64,000 bases of DNA from Pseudomonas allokribbensis (GTDB taxonomy: Bacteria > Pseudomonadota > Gammaproteobacteria > Pseudomonadales > Pseudomonadaceae), in the NCBI RefSeq assembly GCF_014863605.1, contig NZ_CP062252.1, positions 5,557,501-5,621,500 on the forward strand, in the 5' to 3' direction. Within the stretch, counting starts at the first letter, position 1; each line of letters begins with the position of its first letter. Made by a program: the position numbers and the translations under genes. Positions 18,648 through 29,170 of this stretch are shown here, in pieces. The notes beneath the pieces were generated by a model. It saw only the letters and a list, made by a program, of their open reading frames with translations, did not search any database and was not told where the DNA came from.

Positions 18648-19819
18648 CAGCCTTGCCAGCTCTTCAAGCCACGGGCGATGCGCTCCACCGCTTCCTGTAG
18701 GCGAGGAAGGTTTTGCGTGTAGGCAAAGCGCACGTGATGACTGGCCTGATAGCGACCGAAATCCAGGCCCGGGGTGAACGCCACATGTTCGGTTTCAAGG
18801 AAGTGACGGCAGAACGCGAAGGCATCACCGCCGAACTGGCTGATATCGGCATACAAGTAGAACGCGCCTTCCGGCTCTACGGCGATATTGAAGCCCAGCT
18901 CCCGCAGTGCGGGCAGCAGGAAATCGCGACGACGGCCGAATTCGGCGCGGCGCTCCTCGAGGATCGCAATGGTCTCCGGCTCGAAACAGGCCAGCGCCGC
19001 ATATTGGGCCATGCTCGGCGCACTGATGTAGAGGTTCTGCGCGAGTTTTTCCAGCTCACTGACCGCCGCATCCGGCGCCACCAGCCAGCCGAGGCGCCAT
19101 CCGGTCATGCCGAAATATTTGGAGAAACTGTTGAGGACAAACGCACTGTCGTCGACTTCCAGCACGCTGGCGGCATCGGTGCCGTAAGTCAGGCCGTGGT
19201 AGATCTCGTCCACCACCAGATGCCCGTGCCGCGCCTTGATGGCTGTGGATAACCCCGAAAGCTCATCGCGGGTCAGAATCGTGCCGGTCGGGTTGGCCGG
19301 CGAGGCGACCAGTGCGCCGACACTGTCGTGATCCCAGTGGCGTTCCACCAGATCAGGCGTCAGTTGATAGCGTACATCCGGCCCGACAGGAACCAGTTGC
19401 GCCGCGCCTTCAACCAGACGCAAAAAGTGCCGGTTGCACGGATAACCAGGATCGGCCAGCAGCCAGTGCTTGCCTGGATCCACCAGCAAAGCGCTGGCCA
19501 GCAGCAGCGCCCCGGAGCCACCCGGCGTGATCAGAATCCGTCGCGGATCAATATTCAGGCCATAGCGGGTCTGGTAGAAACCGGAAATCGCCTCTCGCAG
19601 CTCAGGAATGCCACGGGCGGCGGTGTAACGGGTTTTCCCCGCCGTCAGCGCGGCCTGGCCGGCACGGATGATCGGTTCGGCGGTCGTGAAGTCCGGTTCG
19701 CCGATTTCCAGGTGGATCACGTCGTGGCCGTCAGCCTGCAATTCATTGGCCCGCGCCAGCAACGCCATCACATGGAACGGTTCGATCGCACGACTGCGCG
19801 CACTGTAGGGCTGAGCCAT
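18647..19819 (-). CDS. Pyridoxal-phosphate-dependent class I/II aminotransferase
   Basis: A 390-residue fold-type I aminotransferase. The PLP-lysine is in [16 protein letters not shown] (about residues 228-243), the pyridoxal-binding aspartate region in [13 protein letters not shown], and the C-terminal arginine segment in [10 protein letters not shown]. The sequence resembles AspC/AlaT-like enzymes, but the amino donor cannot be told from sequence by eye. It is upstream of sfsA on the same strand and divergent from dksA. Confidence 0.9.
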   Translation of the reverse strand: MAQPYSARSRAIEPFHVMALLARANELQADGHDVIHLEIGEPDFTTAEPIIRAGQAALTAGKTRYTAARGIPELREAISGFYQTRYGLNIDPRRILITPGGSGALLLASALLVDPGKHWLLADPGYPCNRHFLRLVEGAAQLVPVGPDVRYQLTPDLVERHWDHDSVGALVASPANPTGTILTRDELSGLSTAIKARHGHLVVDEIYHGLTYGTDAASVLEVDDSAFVLNSFSKYFGMTGWRLGWLVAPDAAVSELEKLAQNLYISAPSMAQYAALACFEPETIAILEERRAEFGRRRDFLLPALRELGFNIAVEPEGAFYLYADISQFGGDAFAFCRHFLETEHVAFTPGLDFGRYQASHHVRFAYTQNLPRLQEAVERIARGLKSWQG

Positions 19820-20152
19820 TGGCCTTCCTTCAACGAGGGAAAAGAAACGATTCTACCCATCTGCCGGAACGAGCGAGAACCCGTAGTGGTCACAGCCTCA
19901 AGAACACTGGACTGTAACGACACAAGCGTACGCTCCAGGATTGACTAAAATGATTGATTGTCAGGTCTCCAGCACCACCAGACATGGCTTGGCAAACATT
20001 TGCAAGCACCACCGGCCGCGGGCTCGACATCCGGGAGTAGCGCGGGCCGAATTGATCTGGTAAGTTCGCCCGCTTGCAGCCGCAGGGCCGGCAGGTGTCG
20101 GTGATGGAGCAATCCTGCGCAATGGATTACAAGAGTAGAGGCGGTCCATTTC
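19820..20152. other. Intergenic region upstream of dksA
   Basis: A 333-base gap between divergent genes with no credible ORF. The 5' half is AT-rich around TTGACTAAAATGATTGATTG (19941-19960). A near inverted repeat CTTGGCAAACATTTGCAAG lies at 19988-20006. The dksA Shine-Dalgarno is weak (GTAGAGGCGG, about 10 bases before the ATG). A leader for dksA is likely, but I cannot place its promoter with confidence. Confidence 0.5.
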
Positions 20153-20596
20153 ATGCCCACCCAAGCAAAGCAACAGCAGCAACAGGCGATCAGCGGTTTC
20201 GAACCTTACGTTCCGGCCGAAGGCGAAGAGTACATGGGCAAGCCCATGCGCGCGCACTTCACCAAGATCCTGACCAAGTGGAAACTGGACTTGATGCAGG
20301 AAGTCGACCGCACTGTTGATCACATGAAAGACGAAGCAGCCAACTTCCCTGATCCGGCCGACCGTGCCAGCCAGGAAGAAGAATTCGCCCTTGAGCTGCG
20401 TGCCCGCGACCGCGAGCGCAAGTTGATCAAGAAGATCGACAAGACGCTGCAACTGATCGAAGACGAAGAGTACGGCTGGTGTGATTCCTGCGGCATCGAG
20501 ATCGGCGTCAAGCGCCTCGAAGCCCGCCCGACTGCCGACATGTGCGTCGACTGCAAGAACCTTGCGGAAATCAAGGAAAAGCAGGTCGGCAAGTAA
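20153..20596 (+). CDS. dksA: RNA polymerase-binding transcription factor DksA
   Basis: A 147-residue DksA: an N-terminal segment, then a long coiled-coil hairpin (about residues 35-110) and a four-cysteine zinc finger (CDSCGIEIG...CVDCKNL). It binds in the RNA polymerase secondary channel and, with ppGpp, shuts down stable-RNA promoters and activates biosynthetic ones. All four zinc cysteines are present, so this is the canonical zinc form rather than the cysteine-poor paralogue found in pseudomonads. It is followed by a strong terminator and then gluQRS. Confidence 0.98.
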   Translation: MPTQAKQQQQQAISGFEPYVPAEGEEYMGKPMRAHFTKILTKWKLDLMQEVDRTVDHMKDEAANFPDPADRASQEEEFALELRARDRERKLIKKIDKTLQLIEDEEYGWCDSCGIEIGVKRLEARPTADMCVDCKNLAEIKEKQVGK

Positions 20597-20611
20597 TCCC
20601 GACCTGAACGA

Positions 20612-20642
20612 GAAACGGAGCGTGCGAACGCTCCGTTTTTGT
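20612..20642 (+). terminator. dksA terminator
   Basis: AACGGAGCGT (20614-20623), loop GCGA, ACGCTCCGTT (20628-20637) and a five-T tract continuing TTTTTG. It separates dksA from gluQRS. Confidence 0.93.
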
Positions 20643-20679
20643 TTCTGCTGTTTTTTGACTCTCTAGTAGCATCGCTCTC

Positions 20680-21576
20680 ATGACTGCCAACACCTCCCCC
20701 GCCTACATCGGCCGCTTTGCGCCTACACCCAGTGGACACCTGCACTTCGGTTCGCTGGTGGCTGCACTGGCTTCTTATCTGGATGCCCGTTCGGTGAACG
20801 GCCACTGGCTGGTGCGCATGGAAGATCTCGATCCGCCCCGAGAAGAGCCCGGAGCACAGGCGGCGATTCTCAAAGCGCTGGAAAGCTACGGCTTCGAATG
20901 GGACGGCGAAATGGTCCGCCAGAGCGACCGGCATGACGCCTACGCGCAAGTGCTCGACAGTCTGTTCAATCACGGTCTGGCGTACGCCTGCACCTGCTCG
21001 CGCAAACAACTGGAGCCCTATCACGGCATTTATCCGGGACTGTGCCGCAATGCCGGCCATGGCCAGGAAGACGCCGCGATCCGCCTGCGCGTGCCCGAGC
21101 TGGAATATCACTTCATCGACCGGGTGCAGGGCGAATACCGTCAGCACCTGGGCCGTGACGTGGGTGATTTCGTGATCCGCCGCCGCGACGGCCTCTACGC
21201 CTATCAACTGGCGGTGGTGCTGGACGACGCCTGGCAGGGCATCACCGACATCGTGCGCGGTGCCGACCTGCTCGACTCGACGCCTCGCCAGCTCTACCTG
21301 CAAGAACTGCTGGGCCTGCGCCAGCCGCGTTATCTGCACCTGCCGCTGATTACCCAGCCCGACGGCAACAAGCTCGGCAAGTCCTACCGCTCGCCACCGC
21401 TGGAAGCCGATCAGGCCACGCCACTGCTGCTACGGGCGTTGCGGGCACTGGGGCAAAATCCCGGCGCCGAACTGGCCCACGCCTCGCCGCAAGAACTGTT
21501 GAATTGGGGCAGCGCCCACTGGGATGCCTCGAAAATCCCGCGCACACTGACCCTGCCTGAAGCGCAACTGCTGTGA
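20680..21576 (+). CDS. gluQRS: Glutamyl-Q tRNA(Asp) synthetase
   Basis: A 298-residue paralogue of the GluRS catalytic domain that attaches glutamate to queuosine in tRNA-Asp. The ATP-binding HIGH equivalent is HFGS in GRFAPTPSGHLHFGSL, and the KMSKS-like loop is KLGKS. A zinc site lies in CTCSRKQL...YPGLCRN (C-C-Y-C pattern). It lacks the anticodon-binding C-terminal domain of true GluRS, as expected. Its position after dksA is conserved in gammaproteobacteria. Confidence 0.96.
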   Translation: MTANTSPAYIGRFAPTPSGHLHFGSLVAALASYLDARSVNGHWLVRMEDLDPPREEPGAQAAILKALESYGFEWDGEMVRQSDRHDAYAQVLDSLFNHGLAYACTCSRKQLEPYHGIYPGLCRNAGHGQEDAAIRLRVPELEYHFIDRVQGEYRQHLGRDVGDFVIRRRDGLYAYQLAVVLDDAWQGITDIVRGADLLDSTPRQLYLQELLGLRQPRYLHLPLITQPDGNKLGKSYRSPPLEADQATPLLLRALRALGQNPGAELAHASPQELLNWGSAHWDASKIPRTLTLPEAQLL

Positions 21577-21653
21577 CGACACTTGCAGTGGCGCGCCCAT
21601 CCGTTACCATCGCCGCACGTTTTCGGGCACGCGCATAAAAAAGAGAGGCCGGG

Positions 21654-21830
21654 ATGTACATCTATCGCTTGGTCCTGCTTCTGGTCGTGGGGATCTACCT
21701 GTTTTCTCCCGCCATCATGGATTGGTGGATCGACGCCACGGGCGCCTGGTATCGCCCTTATCTGCTCTGGCTGATCCTGATCGTCGTGACCTTCATCCTT
21801 CAGAGCCAAAAAGATGCCGATGAGCTTTAG
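21654..21830 (+). CDS. cbrX: CbrX, small membrane protein overlapping cbrA
   Basis: A 58-residue protein starting MYIYRLVLLLVVGIYLFSPA, with two hydrophobic segments (about 3-22 and 37-51) and a charged C-terminus (QSQKDADEL). AAGAGAG lies 9-11 bases before the ATG. Its stop (21828-21830) lies inside cbrA: the cbrA ATG at 21814 overlaps it by 17 bases, in another frame. As I recall, a small ORF at this position, named cbrX, has been reported in P. putida to couple translation to cbrA; this matches it in position and overlap. No enzymatic role is visible. Confidence 0.85.
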   Translation: MYIYRLVLLLVVGIYLFSPAIMDWWIDATGAWYRPYLLWLILIVVTFILQSQKDADEL

Positions 21831-24768
21831 CCTGACCCAGATGCTGCTGATCAGCGCCGCCTACCTGGCCGCGCTGTTCGGGGTGGCCTGGATCAGTGAA
21901 CGGGGCATGATCCCGCGGGCGATCATTCGCCATCCGCTGACCTACACCCTGTCGCTGGGGGTCTACGCCAGTGCGTGGGCGTTCTACGGTACGGTCGGTC
22001 TGGCTTATCAGTACGGCTACGGCTTTCTGTCCAGTTATCTCGGGGTGTCCGGCGCGTTCTTGCTGGCGCCAGTGCTGCTGTATCCGATCCTGAAGATCAC
22101 TCGCACCTATCAACTGTCGTCGCTGGCGGACTTGTTCGCCTTCCGCTTCCGCAGCACCTGGGCCGGTGCGCTGACCACGATTTTCATGCTGATTGGCGTA
22201 TTGCCGTTGCTGGCGTTGCAGATCCAGGCCGTGGCCGATTCCATCGGCATTCTTACCGGTGAACCGGTGCAGAGTCGCGTGGCCCTGGCGTTCTGCGCGC
22301 TGATCATTCTGTTCACGATCTTCTTTGGCTCGCGCCATATCGCCACCCGTGAAAAGCACGAAGGGCTGGTGTTTGCGATTGCCTTCGAATCGGTGATCAA
22401 ACTGGCCGCTCTCGGCGGCGTCGGCCTCTACGCCTTGTACGGTGTGTTCGACGGCCCGCAACAACTTGAACTGTGGCTGCTGCAGAACCAGACCGCCCTC
22501 GCCGCCCTGCACACGCCATTGCAGGAAGGCCCGTGGCGCACGTTGCTGCTGGTGTTTTTCGCCTCGGCGATCGTGATGCCGCACATGTATCACATGACCT
22601 TTACCGAGAACCTCAACCCGCGTTCGCTGGTGAGTGCGAGCTGGGGCCTGCCGCTGTTCCTGCTGCTGATGAGTCTGGCCGTGCCGCTGATTCTCTGGGC
22701 CGGCCTGAAACTCGGCGCCACCACCAATCCGGAATACTTCACCCTCGGCATCGGCATTGCTGCCAACAGCAAGGCGCTGGCGCTGCTGGCGTACGTCGGC
22801 GGTCTGTCGGCGGCCAGCGGCCTGATCATCGTCACCACGCTGGCGCTGTCGGGCATGGCCCTGAACCATCTGGTGCTGCCGCTTTATCAGCCACCGGCCG
22901 AAGGCAACATCTACCGCTGGTTGAAATGGACCCGCCGGGCACTGATCGTCGCGATCATCATGGCCGGCTTCTGCTTCTACTTGATGCTCGGTGCCGAACA
23001 GGATCTGGCCAACCTCGGCATCGTCGCATTCGTGGCGACCCTGCAATTCCTTCCTGGCGTGTTGTCGGTGCTGTACTGGCCGACCGCTAACCGCCGCGGT
23101 TTCATCGCCGGTCTGCTGGCGGGGATTCTGGTGTGGGTGGTGACCATGCTGCTGCCGCTGGTCGGCAATCTGCAGGGTTTCTATATCCCGCTGCTGAACA
23201 TGATCTACGTGCTCGACGACACCAGCTGGCACATGGCGGCCATCGCCTCGCTGGCGGCCAACGTCTTGATGTTCACCCTGATCTCGCTGTTCACCAATGC
23301 CAGCCCGGAAGAGGCCAGCGCCGCCGAAGCCTGCGCGGTGGACAACGTGCGTCGCCCGCAACGCCGGGAACTGCACGCCGCCTCGCCGCAGGAATTCGCC
23401 ACGCAACTGGCCAAACCACTGGGTGCCAAGGCTGCGCAGAAAGAGGTCGAACAGGCCCTGCGCGACCTTTATCTGCCATTCGACGAGCGCCGCCCTTATG
23501 CCTTGCGCCGTTTGCGTGACCGGATCGAAGCCAACCTCTCCGGCCTGATGGGCCCGAGCGTCGCCCAGGACATGGTGGAAACCTTCCTGCCGTACAAGGC
23601 CGGCGGCGAAAACTACGTCACCGAAGACATCCACTTCATTGAAAGTCGCCTTGAGGACTACCACTCGCGCCTCACCGGTCTGGCCGCCGAGCTCGACGCC
23701 CTGCGCCGCTACCACCGCCAGACCTTGCAGGAACTGCCGATGGGCGTCTGCTCGCTGGCCAAGGATCAGGAGATCCTGATGTGGAACAAGGCCATGGAAG
23801 AGCTGACCGGGATTGCCGCGCAACGGGTCGTCGGATCGCGCCTGAGCACCATCGCTAATCCGTGGAAAGAATTGCTGCAAGGCTTCATCAACCTGCCCGA
23901 CGAACATTTGCACAAACAGCATCTGGCCCTCGATGGCCAGACCCGCTGGCTGAACCTGCACAAAGCGGCGATCGACGAGCCACTGGCGCCGGGTAACAGT
24001 GGTCTGGTGCTGCTGGTGGAAGACTTGACCGAAACCCAGATGCTCGAAGACAAGCTGGTGCACTCCGAGCGCCTGGCCAGCATTGGCCGACTCGCGGCCG
24101 GCGTGGCCCATGAAATCGGCAACCCGATCACCGGTATCGCCTGTCTTGCGCAAAACCTGCGTGAAGAACGCGAAGACGACGGCGAACTGACGGAAATCAG
24201 CGGCCAGATCCTCGAGCAGACCAAACGCGTGTCGCGCATCGTGCAGTCGCTGATGAGCTTCGCCCACGCCGGCAGCCATCAGCACAGCGACGAGCCCGTC
24301 TGTCTGGCGGAAGTGGCTCAGGACGCCATCGGTCTGCTGGCCCTGAACCGACGCAACTTCGAAGTCCAGTTCTATAACCTGTGCGACCCCGACCACTGGG
24401 TCGAAGGCGACCCGCAGCGGCTCGCCCAGGTTCTGATCAATCTGCTCTCCAACGCCCGTGACGCCTCGCCTGCCGGCAGTGCGGTGCGGGTCAAGAGCGA
24501 AGCCGGCGAACACACGGTCGATCTGATCGTCGAGGACGAAGGCAGCGGTATTCCATCGAGCATCATGGATCGATTGTTCGAACCCTTCTTCACCACCAAG
24601 GATCCTGGCGAAGGCACCGGTCTGGGCCTTGCACTGGTCTATTCCATCGTTGAAGAGCATTATGGACAAATCACCATCGACAGCCCGGCTGATGTTCAGA
24701 GCCAGCGCGGCACCCGTATCCGGGTGACATTGCCGCGTCATGTCGAAGCGACGTCCGCTGTGAACTGA
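21814..24768 (+). CDS. cbrA: Sensor histidine kinase CbrA with a solute-symporter domain
   Basis: A 984-residue membrane sensor (982 if the ATG at 21820 is used; neither has a strong Shine-Dalgarno because translation probably follows cbrX). Residues about 1-490 form a sodium/solute-symporter-like domain of roughly 12-13 helices. Then come a linker, a PAS domain near 630-730 ([22 protein letters not shown]), the phospho-histidine in GVAHEIGNP, and an HATPase with NARDAS, DEGSGIP and GTGLGL. It phosphorylates CbrB, controlling amino-acid use and the carbon-catabolite sRNA CrcZ. Whether the symporter part transports (histidine has been proposed) cannot be told here. Confidence 0.97.
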   Translation: MPMSFSLTQMLLISAAYLAALFGVAWISERGMIPRAIIRHPLTYTLSLGVYASAWAFYGTVGLAYQYGYGFLSSYLGVSGAFLLAPVLLYPILKITRTYQLSSLADLFAFRFRSTWAGALTTIFMLIGVLPLLALQIQAVADSIGILTGEPVQSRVALAFCALIILFTIFFGSRHIATREKHEGLVFAIAFESVIKLAALGGVGLYALYGVFDGPQQLELWLLQNQTALAALHTPLQEGPWRTLLLVFFASAIVMPHMYHMTFTENLNPRSLVSASWGLPLFLLLMSLAVPLILWAGLKLGATTNPEYFTLGIGIAANSKALALLAYVGGLSAASGLIIVTTLALSGMALNHLVLPLYQPPAEGNIYRWLKWTRRALIVAIIMAGFCFYLMLGAEQDLANLGIVAFVATLQFLPGVLSVLYWPTANRRGFIAGLLAGILVWVVTMLLPLVGNLQGFYIPLLNMIYVLDDTSWHMAAIASLAANVLMFTLISLFTNASPEEASAAEACAVDNVRRPQRRELHAASPQEFATQLAKPLGAKAAQKEVEQALRDLYLPFDERRPYALRRLRDRIEANLSGLMGPSVAQDMVETFLPYKAGGENYVTEDIHFIESRLEDYHSRLTGLAAELDALRRYHRQTLQELPMGVCSLAKDQEILMWNKAMEELTGIAAQRVVGSRLSTIANPWKELLQGFINLPDEHLHKQHLALDGQTRWLNLHKAAIDEPLAPGNSGLVLLVEDLTETQMLEDKLVHSERLASIGRLAAGVAHEIGNPITGIACLAQNLREEREDDGELTEISGQILEQTKRVSRIVQSLMSFAHAGSHQHSDEPVCLAEVAQDAIGLLALNRRNFEVQFYNLCDPDHWVEGDPQRLAQVLINLLSNARDASPAGSAVRVKSEAGEHTVDLIVEDEGSGIPSSIMDRLFEPFFTTKDPGEGTGLGLALVYSIVEEHYGQITIDSPADVQSQRGTRIRVTLPRHVEATSAVN

Positions 24769-24790
24769 GACCGTCGAGAGTATCGAATCA

Positions 24791-26227
<1,437 letters not shown>

Positions 26228-26228
26228 A

Positions 26229-26255
26229 CGTTACCTGTCGAGTGTGCGGGTAACG
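26229..26255 (+). promoter_or_regulatory. CbrB-type upstream activating site 1
   Basis: CGTTAC (26229-26234), 15 bases, GTAACG (26250-26255): an inverted repeat of the TGTTAC-N-GTAACA kind recognised by CbrB. It is partly degenerate in the outer positions and lies directly after the cbrB stop. Confidence 0.6.
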
Positions 26256-26274
26256 GTTGAGGATGTGAAAAAAC

Positions 26275-26300
26275 TGTTACCTCAGTCTTTTCACGTAACA
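26275..26300 (+). promoter_or_regulatory. CbrB-type upstream activating site 2
   Basis: TGTTAC (26275-26280), 14 bases, GTAACA (26295-26300): a perfect match to the CbrB inverted repeat as I recall it. It lies about 100 bases upstream of the crcZ -24/-12 promoter, a normal distance for an enhancer-binding protein. Confidence 0.8.
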
Positions 26301-26302
26301 GA

Positions 26303-26339
26303 AGCCGGGGTTATCGGTAACGAAACCCCGGCTTTTTTT
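26303..26339 (+). terminator. cbrB terminator
   Basis: AGCCGGGGTT (26303-26312) pairs with AACCCCGGCT (26324-26333), followed by a run of seven T. The loop holds GGTAAC, resembling half of a CbrB site. It sits between the activating sites and the crcZ promoter. Confidence 0.92.
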
Positions 26340-26397
26340 CGCCCTGCGAAAACGGTTATATCGACCTAACCCCTTGTTTTATTGGGGTTCGCAAAAG

Positions 26398-26414
26398 TTG
26401 GCACGGCACCTGCT
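26398..26414 (+). promoter_or_regulatory. Sigma-54 promoter of crcZ
   Basis: TTGGCACGGCACCTGCT: GG at 26400-26401 and GC at 26412-26413 are separated by exactly 10 bases, matching the -24/-12 consensus. The predicted start is near 26425. Confidence 0.92.
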
Positions 26415-26424
26415 ATATGTTTGG

Positions 26425-26790
26425 TACAAGAACAATAACAAGCAATGCACAAGACAATAAAAATAAGACGAATCGACTCACGCACAATAAAAACAAGACG
26501 GCGAGAGGCGCAGCTAACTGATTCTTTTGGAGAGGCGTTGTATTTGGGGCTTGCCCCACGACCAGGCCGAGAACAACAAAAACTGTCTTAAGACAGAGCC
26601 TGTACTGGTTGGATCGAGAGATCACTGCAATTCAGCGACCAAAGCAATCCGTTTGCTCTTGGCTCCCGATTGGGAGGGTCATGAAGGAAAAGCTTCATGG
26701 CGAGGGCACTCAACAAAAACAAGAAGCCCGAATCAATAATAAAAAGAGCACGCAACTACTTCTTGGGGAGCTTCGGCTCCCCTTGTAGTT
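26425..26790 (+). ncRNA. crcZ: CrcZ small RNA, Hfq/Crc sequestering
   Basis: A roughly 365-nt RNA from the sigma-54 start to the terminator GGGGAGC-TTCG-GCTCCCC (26765-26782). At least six A-rich CA motifs of the AANAANAA type are visible, for example AGAACAATAACAAG (26429-26442), AGACAATAAAAATAAGA (26452-26468), ACAATAAAAACAAGA, GAACAACAAAAA, CAACAAAAACAAGAA and CAATAATAAAAAG. These bind Hfq with Crc and remove it from repressed mRNAs when poor carbon sources activate CbrAB. The position between cbrB and pcnB is the known location. The 5' end is predicted, not measured. Confidence 0.93.
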
Positions 26791-26961
26791 TCTCCCCCGC
26801 AGCAAAATCCCCCTCACTCATCCTTTTCGACGCCTTTAGCCTGCGGCTTGCAGCGCAAAATGCCTGCGTCCTACACCATCACTCGACTAAATGCTAGAAT
26901 CCCGGCCCATCATGCGGTCATTCTTTGGTCTGGCCGAACATTCCTTCAAACAGTGCATCCC

Positions 26962-28362
26962 ATGCTGAAGAAGTTGTTCCAGTCATTCCGAACTCCCGTT
27001 CGTCGTACTCAACACATCCGTAGCACGCCTGAAGTCCTCAGCAGCGGCCAACATTCGCTGCAAAAAGGCCAATTCAGCCGTTACGCGGTCAATATCGTCG
27101 AACGTCTGCAAGGCGCCGGTTACCAGGCTTATCTGGTCGGCGGTTGCGTGCGCGACATGCTGCTGGGCATCACGCCCAAAGACTTTGACGTTGCCACCAG
27201 CGCTACCCCCGAGCAGGTCCGCGCCGAATTCCGCAATGCGCGGATCATCGGCCGCCGCTTCAAGCTGGTGCACATCCATTTCGGTCGCGAAATCATCGAG
27301 GTCGCGACCTTCCGCGCCAATCACCCGCAAAACGAAGATGACGAAGACAGCAACCAGTCTTCGCGCAACGAGAGCGGGCGCATTCTGCGCGACAACGTCT
27401 ACGGCACGCTGGAAGAAGACGCGCAACGCCGCGACTTCACCATCAACGCCCTGTATTACGATCCGGTCAGCGAGCGCATTCTCGATTACGCCAACGGCGT
27501 GCACGACATCCGCAATCATCTGATCCGCCTGATCGGCGACCCGAAGCAGCGTTACCAGGAAGACCCGGTGCGGATGCTGCGAGCCGTGCGTTTCGCCGCC
27601 AAGCTCAACTTCGGCATCGAAAAGCACACCGTCCAGCCGATCCGCGAGCTGGCACCGATGCTGCGCGAGATTCCGTCGGCCCGGCTGTTCGAGGAAGTGC
27701 TCAAGCTGTTCCTCTCCGGACATGGCGCCATCACCTTCGAAATGCTGGTCGATCTGCAACTGTTCGCGCCGTTGTTCCCGGCCAGTGCCGATGCGCTGGA
27801 ATACAACCCGGAATACACCCACACGCTGATCAGCGAAGCGCTGACCAACACCGATCTGCGGATCAAGCAGAACAAACCAGTGACCCCGGCGTTCCTGTTT
27901 GCCGCATTGCTGTGGCCTGCCCTGCCGGCCCGCGTGTTGCGTCTGCAAGAGCGTGGCATGCCGCCGATTCCGGCGATGCAGGAAGCCGCCCACGAGTTGA
28001 TCGCCGAACAGTGCCAGCGCATTGCGATTCCAAAACGCTTCACCATGCCGATCCGCGAGATCTGGGACATGCAGGAACGCCTGCCGCGCCGCAGCGGCAA
28101 ACGCGCCGACCTGTTGCTGGACAATCCGCGCTTCCGCGCCGGCTACGACTTCCTGCTGCTGCGTGAAAGCGCCGGCGAGCAGACCGATGGCCTGGGCGAA
28201 TGGTGGACCGATTATCAGGACGCCAATGACAGCGAGCGCCGCGACATGATCCGCGACCTCAGCGGCAAGGAAGACGGCGCCAGCGGTGCTCCGCGCAAGC
28301 GTCGCCGCAGCAGCGGTTCCAAGCGCAAGCGCGCAGGCGCACCGAGCGCCACGGGCGAATAA
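26962..28362 (+). CDS. pcnB: Poly(A) polymerase I
   Basis: A 466-residue class II tRNA-nucleotidyltransferase-family enzyme that adds poly(A) tails and promotes RNA decay. The catalytic motifs GGCVRD (60-65) and DFDV (74-77) are clear, followed by the RNA- and nucleotide-binding region (RRDFTINAL; EDPVRMLRAVRF). The C-terminus is a basic tail rich in Arg/Lys/Ser (about 435-466). The ATG at 26962 gives the usual N-terminus MLKKLFQSFR, though no good Shine-Dalgarno precedes it. An extended -10 TGCTAGAAT at 26892-26900 may be its promoter. folK follows after 3 bases. Confidence 0.96.
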   Translation: MLKKLFQSFRTPVRRTQHIRSTPEVLSSGQHSLQKGQFSRYAVNIVERLQGAGYQAYLVGGCVRDMLLGITPKDFDVATSATPEQVRAEFRNARIIGRRFKLVHIHFGREIIEVATFRANHPQNEDDEDSNQSSRNESGRILRDNVYGTLEEDAQRRDFTINALYYDPVSERILDYANGVHDIRNHLIRLIGDPKQRYQEDPVRMLRAVRFAAKLNFGIEKHTVQPIRELAPMLREIPSARLFEEVLKLFLSGHGAITFEMLVDLQLFAPLFPASADALEYNPEYTHTLISEALTNTDLRIKQNKPVTPAFLFAALLWPALPARVLRLQERGMPPIPAMQEAAHELIAEQCQRIAIPKRFTMPIREIWDMQERLPRRSGKRADLLLDNPRFRAGYDFLLLRESAGEQTDGLGEWWTDYQDANDSERRDMIRDLSGKEDGASGAPRKRRRSSGSKRKRAGAPSATGE

Positions 28363-28365
28363 GGC

Positions 28366-28851
28366 ATGGAACGCATCTACATCGGCATGGGCAGCAATCT
28401 GGCTGACCCCGCCGAACAACTGCGCAGCGCGGTCGACGCGCTGGGGCAATTGCCAGACAGCGCACTGGTCGGCGTCTCGGCCTTTTACCAGAGCGATTCG
28501 TTGCTGCCGGGCCAACCGCGTTACACCAACGCGGTCGCGGCGCTCGACAGCACACTCGCCCCGCTGGACCTGCTCGATGCCCTGCAAGCCATCGAAAACG
28601 GTCAGGGCCGCGAACGCCTGGAGCGCTGGGGCCCGCGCACGCTGGACCTGGACATCCTGTTGTTCGGTGACCGACTGATCGACGAGCCGCGCCTCAAAGT
28701 CCCGCATTACCACATGCAGGAACGCGCGTTCGTCCTGTACCCCTTGGCCGAACTGGCCCCCGAAGATCTGCACCTGGCTGATGGCCGTACCCTTGCCGAT
28801 CTTCTCGCAGCCTGCCCGTTCGTCGGCCTCGAACGCCTCTCCCACGCCTGA
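28366..28851 (+). CDS. folK: 2-amino-4-hydroxy-6-hydroxymethyldihydropteridine pyrophosphokinase
   Basis: A 161-residue HPPK that transfers pyrophosphate from ATP to the pterin in folate synthesis. Signatures are the start IYIGMGSNLADP, the aspartate pair in RTLDLDILLFGD that binds magnesium, and the loop PHYHMQERAFVLYPL. The length matches the single-domain enzyme. It starts 3 bases after pcnB, so the two are co-transcribed. Confidence 0.97.
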   Translation: MERIYIGMGSNLADPAEQLRSAVDALGQLPDSALVGVSAFYQSDSLLPGQPRYTNAVAALDSTLAPLDLLDALQAIENGQGRERLERWGPRTLDLDILLFGDRLIDEPRLKVPHYHMQERAFVLYPLAELAPEDLHLADGRTLADLLAACPFVGLERLSHA

Positions 28852-29170
28852 CCCAAACCGCCGATGCGGGAGCAAACTGGCTCCCGCATTTGCGTTCTTG
28901 TAGGACAAAAACTCCGCAGATCAGGCCCGCCGGCCCGCTGAATCGCATCAGTAACGCCGGTAACACTCCCGTCGTAACAATGCGGTAACACATGCAATTG
29001 ACTTCCTGAGGCCTCATCACGACTATAGGCGTCCCGCTGCCGCCAACCCGGCATACAAGGGCGCAATCCAGGCCTTATAAGCACGACAAAAGAGCGTGCG
29101 CCTGAGTAGATGACGAATCACGCGCGTTACTCGCAGTAGTTTCCAAAGCGCCTGAACGAGGATTTCTTAC
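28852..29170 (+). other. Intergenic region folK-panB with a REP-like hairpin
   Basis: 319 bases without a gene. ATGCGGGAGC (28864-28873), loop AAACTG and GCTCCCGCAT (28880-28889) form a perfect 10-base stem just after folK. It resembles Pseudomonas REP/terminator hairpins with a GGGAGC...GCTCCC core. The remainder probably holds the panB promoter; TATAGG at 29023-29028 is one possible -10, without a convincing -35. Confidence 0.55.

Noticed and set aside
19988..20006. TTGGCAAACATTTGCA upstream of dksA as a sigma-54 promoter
   Set aside because: Only 9 bases separate GG and GC, where 10 are required, so it fails the -24/-12 spacing. It is better seen as a chance near-palindrome.
26527..26739. 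A 70-codon plus-strand frame inside crcZ
   Set aside because: Lies within the sRNA between its sigma-54 promoter and terminator; no Shine-Dalgarno and no protein-like composition.
26983..28908. A 641-codon frame antisense to pcnB-folK
   Set aside because: Shadow of two genuine genes with clear catalytic motifs; no start signal or recognisable domain.
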